Below, piece after piece: positions 14,293 through 17,320 of a stretch of 17,320 nt of DNA; within the stretch, counting starts at the first letter, position 1; each line of letters starts with the position of its first letter. Both the position numbers and the translations under genes were made by a program. Source of the DNA: PALSA-1355 sp035496575. GTDB lineage: Bacteria; Planctomycetota; Planctomycetia; Pirellulales; PALSA-1355. The notes under the pieces were generated by a model. The model searched no databases, had not been told where the DNA came from, and was given only the letters and a program-made list of their open reading frames with translations. The DNA lies in assembly GCA_035496575.1 (NCBI GenBank), contig DATJEN010000130.1, forward strand, positions 1 to 17,320. The letters run 5' to 3'.

Positions 14293-14970
14293 ATGAACCA
14301 ACCTGCCTGTCCTAAAGCCGTCGTCTTTGACCTCGACGGCCTGATGTTCAACACCGAGGAGCTCTATCAAGACGTCGGCGCGAGGATGCTGCGCAAGCGA
14401 GGTAAACAATTCACGCCCGAGCTGCTCGACGCGATGATGGGCCGGCCGGCCGACGTCGCCCTGCAGATGATGATCGACGCCCATGGACTCGCCAGTTCGA
14501 TCGATGAGCTGGCGGCCGAAACCGACGAAATCTTCGCCACGCTGCTCGATGAGCGGCTCGCGCCCATGCCGGGCCTATTGCAACTGCTCGAGGCTCTCGA
14601 GTGCGCCGGAGTTCCCAAGAGCATCGCCACCAGCAGCGGAATCGAGTTCGTCCAGGACGTGTTGGGGCGATTTGAGCTTGCACCGCGGTTCGAGTTCATC
14701 CTCACTTGCGAGAATGTGTGCCGCGGCAAGCCTGATCCGGAGATCTATTTGCTGGCCGCCAATCGCTTTGGCCTGCTGCCAGCCGAAGTCGCCGTGCTCG
14801 AGGATAGCCAGAACGGATGCCGCTCCGCGGTGGCGGCGGGCACCATCGCCGTGGCAGTGCCGGCCGGCCATAGCCGCCGTCACGATTTTGCCGGCGCCGC
14901 CCTGGTGGCGGACAGCTTGGCCGACCCGCGGCTCTACGAGTTGTTGGGCGTGAGCGGGCCGGGCGTGTAG
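14293..14970 (+). CDS. HAD-superfamily phosphatase (beta-phosphoglucomutase-like)
   Basis: A 225-residue HAD subfamily IA protein with all four motifs: VFDLDGLMF (Asp13 and Asp15, nucleophile and acid), TSSG with Thr113/Ser114, Lys146 in GKPDP, and VLEDSQNG with Glu170-Asp171. A helical cap lies between the first two, as in beta-phosphoglucomutase and small-molecule phosphatases. It should hydrolyse or transfer phosphate on a sugar phosphate or similar metabolite in the cytoplasm; the substrate is not readable. The ATG at 14293 lacks a clear Shine-Dalgarno, but the nucleophile motif begins at the expected distance. It ends 12 bp from the convergent RmlD-like gene, with a shared hairpin in between. 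Membership of a sugar-nucleotide group is inferred from neighbours only. Confidence 0.88.
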   Translation: MNQPACPKAVVFDLDGLMFNTEELYQDVGARMLRKRGKQFTPELLDAMMGRPADVALQMMIDAHGLASSIDELAAETDEIFATLLDERLAPMPGLLQLLEALECAGVPKSIATSSGIEFVQDVLGRFELAPRFEFILTCENVCRGKPDPEIYLLAANRFGLLPAEVAVLEDSQNGCRSAVAAGTIAVAVPAGHSRRHDFAGAALVADSLADPRLYELLGVSGPGV

Positions 14971-14976
14971 GCGAAT

Positions 14977-14994
14977 GCCGCCTTAGGCGGCGGT
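14977..14994 (+). terminator. Shared hairpin between convergent genes, stop codon in its loop
   Basis: GCCGCC (14977-14982) and GGCGGC (14986-14991) form a perfect stem; the 3-nt loop TTA is the reverse complement of the TAA stop of the minus-strand gene. For the plus-strand phosphatase the hairpin is followed by GGTTTG, a weak U-tail. It probably acts as a two-way terminator or transcript-end stabiliser. Confidence 0.45.
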
Positions 14995-15897
14995 TTGCTG
15001 ATAGGCGTGCTCACCCGCCACCCGCCAGTTGCCGCGCCAGCCATTCGTGGCTTGCGCGGCAAAACGCGTGAGGCCTTCGCACAACAGTGGCAGGGGGCAC
15101 TCGAGGGCCCGCCGCGCGCGACGGCTGTTGAGGGACGTCTCGTCGGGCCAGGCCGGCTCCTTCGGCTCCACGCGTACGTGCGAGTCGTTGACGCCCAGGC
15201 TAGCGGCCAGCTCGCAGGCAAAGCGGTAATGGCTTGCCCGTTCGGCCCCACCCATGTGATACATGCCTTCCAGGCGCAGCTCAAAGGCCCGCCATAGGAG
15301 CTCGGCCAGGTCACTGGCCAGAATCGGGGTCGCGTGCGAGAGGCCGCTTGCCGTGGCCGTCATTCCGCTCAGCAGCGATTCCGCCATGCCTTCCGCAGCG
15401 CTCGTTGGAGTGCCGGGGGGGCTCCAGCCATAAGCGTGCGTTCGCACGACCAGCGTGCGGCTGTCGAGGGCCCGCTCCAGGGCCACCGTATGAGCCGCCC
15501 GCGCGGATGCATTCGTGGGCTCGGATTCTTCCGTGTGGAACATCCGCGGGCCGGCGAAGACACAATCGCTTGAGAGCACCGTCAGGCGAAACTTGGTTTC
15601 GAGTGCAAGCCGGGCCAGGCGCCCCGCGATGACGGCTTCATCCGCGCCCAGGCACTCGGTCGTATCCCACCAGGAAGCGCACAAAGGTCCGCAGTGGATA
15701 AGCCAGGTGGGACGCCACTCGTCGATCACCAGTTCCAGATGCTGCGCGTTTGCCAGGTCGCACGTTGTGGTTTCGAAAGCGTCGCATGCGACAGCCTGCC
15801 GCGTATGCAAGCCAAGCACCTGGCAGCGGTCGCTAAGAGCCAGGGCGAGGTTCGCGCCGGCGCAGCCGTCGACTCCGGTCACCAACAGTCGCTCCAT
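14983..15897 (-). CDS. RmlD-like sugar-nucleotide reductase, catalytic pair missing
   Basis: A 304-residue extended short-chain dehydrogenase resembling dTDP-4-dehydrorhamnose reductase. The nucleotide-binding TGVDGCAG is at residues 7-14, LIHCG follows strand 4 and SSDCVFAGP (110-117) matches the STDYVFDG segment. The next expected feature, YGxxK in a P-N-YGxxKxxGE context, is replaced by PTNASARAAHTVALE (127-141), with neither Tyr nor Lys. The C-terminal half (YHMGGAERASHYRFACELA) is family-like. The start is ATG 15897, preceded by a perfect AAGGAGG at about 6 nt; the frame is open much further (to 16575), but that part is antisense to the next gene. The protein either uses other residues or is a binding or regulatory homologue. 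It is divergent from the SpsF-like gene. Confidence 0.75.
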   Translation of the reverse strand: MERLLVTGVDGCAGANLALALSDRCQVLGLHTRQAVACDAFETTTCDLANAQHLELVIDEWRPTWLIHCGPLCASWWDTTECLGADEAVIAGRLARLALETKFRLTVLSSDCVFAGPRMFHTEESEPTNASARAAHTVALERALDSRTLVVRTHAYGWSPPGTPTSAAEGMAESLLSGMTATASGLSHATPILASDLAELLWRAFELRLEGMYHMGGAERASHYRFACELAASLGVNDSHVRVEPKEPAWPDETSLNSRRARRALECPLPLLCEGLTRFAAQATNGWRGNWRVAGEHAYQQTAA

Positions 15898-16231
15898 CGT
15901 CGGCCTCCTTGCCTCGGAATGGTTCAGCGTAGGGCTAGCACTTTGGCGTGGCTGAAGGCCGCGCGGCAGGTCGGCGGATTGTACGGCGACACTCGGATGC
16001 CACCAAGACAGATTCTCCCCGGGCCGTTCCTGGTGGAAATGAAGTGCGGACCGGGCCTGCCAGCGAGAGCGCGCCCACGCTCGGCCGTGCCTTGACGCTG
16101 CCATCTGCGCGCAGAAGACTGCCGTCGTCCGCCGACCTGTTCTTGACCTTGTTCGCGACCGCTTGCTAGACTCCCGCCCCATGTGAACAGGGGCCTTCAG
16201 GCGGCACGGATGGGGCAAGTTAGGAGCGACG
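15898..16231. other. Divergent intergenic region
   Basis: A 334-bp gap between the divergent RmlD-like and SpsF-like genes. It contains the AAGGAGG ribosome site of the former (next to 15897), a promoter candidate for the latter at 16143-16172 and an AGGAG ribosome site at about 16220. A plus-strand frame covering part of it has no recognisable features. No other structure stood out. Confidence 0.5.
16143..16172 (+). promoter_or_regulatory. Promoter candidate for the SpsF-like gene
   Basis: TTGACC (16143-16148), 18-bp spacer, TAGACT (16167-16172). The -35 box and spacing are the same as for the lipoprotein gene's candidate at 12454. Transcription would start near 16179, about 53 nt before the ATG. 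Confidence 0.4.
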
Positions 16232-16981
16232 ATGCGCAAGGCGTTGGGGATTATTGAGGTTCGTTCTGCGTCCGGAAAAATGGAAGCCAAGCTTGCCCGC
16301 AAGCTGGGCGGCAAGCCGCTGCTGGAATTGGTTGTGCGCCGCGTCACCGACTGCCAGCGGCTGAGCGGGGCGGTGGTGCTGCTGGCCGACCTGCACGAGG
16401 CTGAGCGGGTTCGCCGGCTGGTGCCTCCCGACGTCGAAGTGTTCGCGCCCCCGGCTCGCGATCCCCTCGGTAGGTTCATCGCGGCCCTCGACCACTTTGG
16501 CGCCGACTCCATGGTGCGCATTTGTGCGGAGCATCCCTTTGTCGATCCCGTGCTGATCGACCGCCTAGTCAACACGGCCGATGCTCATCCGCATTGCGAT
16601 TACATCAGCTACGCGCTATCCGATGGCCGTCCGGCAATCCTGTCGCAAGTGGGCATGCTTGCCGAGTGGTGCTCGGCCCAGGCCCTGCGGACCGCCCATC
16701 GCGATGCCCGCAGCCACGCGGCCCGCGAGCACGTGACCGAATACTTGTATGCCCATCCGGAGCGATTCCAGGTTCGTCTGATCCCCTTGCCCGCCGAGCT
16801 CGACCGCGACGACTTGCGTCTCAAGATCAACCGCGAGGAAGACTGGGAGCACGCCCAGGCGATTTACGAGGCGATCGGCCACGACGAGTCGGATTGGCAG
16901 CGGATCACCGATTTTCTGGATCACCAGCCGGCGCTACGCCGCCGCATGGCCACGCTGAACCGGGCCGATACCGGGGTGTAA
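16232..16981 (+). CDS. SpsF/CMP-KDO synthetase-like cytidylyltransferase, divergent
   Basis: A 249-residue protein of the cytidylyltransferase family typified by spore coat polysaccharide protein SpsF and CMP-nonulosonate synthetases. Family traits are an N-terminal GIIEVRS strand, GGKPLLELVVRRV (26-38), DPLGRFIAALDHF, VRICAEHPFVDPVLIDRLV (95-113), REHVTEYLYAHPERF (165-179) and LRLKINREEDWEHAQAIYEAI (195-215). Key positions differ: the usual RxxSxRLPGK loop is RSASGKMEAK, the metal-binding Asp of (T)GDxP is Glu100, and the Asp of the TVDTPED segment is Asn200. It may activate an unusual sugar or be non-catalytic. The start ATG 16232 has AGGAG 6 nt upstream. A HAD-like gene follows closely on the same strand, suggesting an operon. 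Confidence 0.75.
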   Translation: MRKALGIIEVRSASGKMEAKLARKLGGKPLLELVVRRVTDCQRLSGAVVLLADLHEAERVRRLVPPDVEVFAPPARDPLGRFIAALDHFGADSMVRICAEHPFVDPVLIDRLVNTADAHPHCDYISYALSDGRPAILSQVGMLAEWCSAQALRTAHRDARSHAAREHVTEYLYAHPERFQVRLIPLPAELDRDDLRLKINREEDWEHAQAIYEAIGHDESDWQRITDFLDHQPALRRRMATLNRADTGV

Positions 16982-17057
16982 GCTCGCCTGGACCGGCTCT
17001 TGGGGGCAGCTCGACGCATTGTTCGCTCGCTACAGCCCAATTGGCGACGTGCCGCCG

Positions 17058-17320
17058 ATGGATCGGGCGGCGGAAAGGTTGTGCGAAAAATCCATGCTGC
17101 TACAGGAACGCGGCCAGCTTGCGGCAGACGAGTTGCCTGGCGAACCTGGCCATCCCTTCCAGCACGCTCGAGCCTTTGCGTTCGACGCGGCGGGTATCAT
17201 CTACGACGCCACGCTTTGGCGGCGAAACGTTTGGCAGGTCGTGTGGCATGTGGGTCTTCACGCCGACTACGACCAATTCTTCTCGCTGTGGGACGACCAC
17301 TACGCGGGCTGCGTGAACAG
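17058..17320 (+). CDS. HAD-like protein, cut by the window end
   Basis: An open frame running off the right edge. After about 40 N-terminal residues it reads HARAFAFDAAGIIYD, which resembles HAD motif 1 (DxDxT/V), with Asp present but Ala at the second acidic position, then a helical DATLWRRNVWQVVWHVGLH. HAD proteins without the second Asp include beta-lyase-like or dehalogenase-type members, which use the first Asp alone. The frame is open from 16959; ATG 17058 is listed, with GTG 17049 and TTG 17019 as alternatives, and the protein-like composition upstream of 17058 makes an earlier start plausible. No strong ribosome site is seen. It lies about 75 bp after the cytidylyltransferase stop and is probably co-transcribed. 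The rest of the protein is needed to assign a function. Confidence 0.5.
   Translation, partial: MDRAAERLCEKSMLLQERGQLAADELPGEPGHPFQHARAFAFDAAGIIYDATLWRRNVWQVVWHVGLHADYDQFFSLWDDHYAGCVN

Noticed and set aside
15898..16575. Extension of the minus-strand RmlD-like frame to 530 residues
   Set aside because: The added part is antisense to the SpsF-like gene, is serine/arginine-rich with no motif, and the perfect AAGGAGG at the ATG 15897 marks the true start.

Overview
The window reads as ordinary chromosomal DNA from a GC-rich Gram-negative-type bacterium, most likely a planctomycete of the Pirellulales type. This is inferred from the mix of a thioredoxin domain fused to a DUF2092-like region, a PEP-CTERM protein with HAF repeats, loosely packed genes on both strands with few long operons, and a divergent sugar nucleotide gene group. 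I see no phage, insertion sequence, plasmid or CRISPR signature.

Layout. Positions 1-387 hold at most the tail of an upstream gene. Next come a secreted DUF2092-thioredoxin protein (388-1665, +) and, convergent to it, undecaprenyl-diphosphatase UppP (1704-2594, -). A closely spaced pair follows on the plus strand: a TIM-barrel sugar isomerase/epimerase-like protein (2813-3712) and a metallo-beta-lactamase/beta-CASP nuclease (3725-4711). A pentapeptide-repeat protein (4745-5404, -) with a good terminator and a secreted HAF-repeat PEP-CTERM protein (5925-7001, -) come next, flanked by two AT-richer gaps with hairpins, short repeats and very small ORFs.

The central part is metabolic. A prpB-prpC pair (7661-9766, +) supplies two steps of the methylcitrate cycle. 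An ornithine cyclodeaminase-family gene and xylulokinase (9787-12335, -) look co-transcribed. They are divergent from a sugar-binding-type lipoprotein (12554-14008, +), and both sides of the shared 218-bp gap carry sigma70-like promoter candidates. This suggests a xylose or related pentose uptake and activation locus whose permeases lie elsewhere.

A tRNA-Ala(CGC) gene with its own promoter and intrinsic terminator (14033-14220) separates this from the last block: a HAD phosphatase (14293-14970, +), an RmlD-like reductase (14983-15897, -), an SpsF-like cytidylyltransferase (16232-16981, +) and a HAD-like gene cut by the window end. This block looks like surface-sugar or sugar-nucleotide metabolism. 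Its most unusual trait is that the RmlD-like and SpsF-like proteins both lack residues normally needed for catalysis, and the terminal HAD-like protein has an altered first motif. This is the best candidate for something not routinely described, but it rests on motif reading without alignment.
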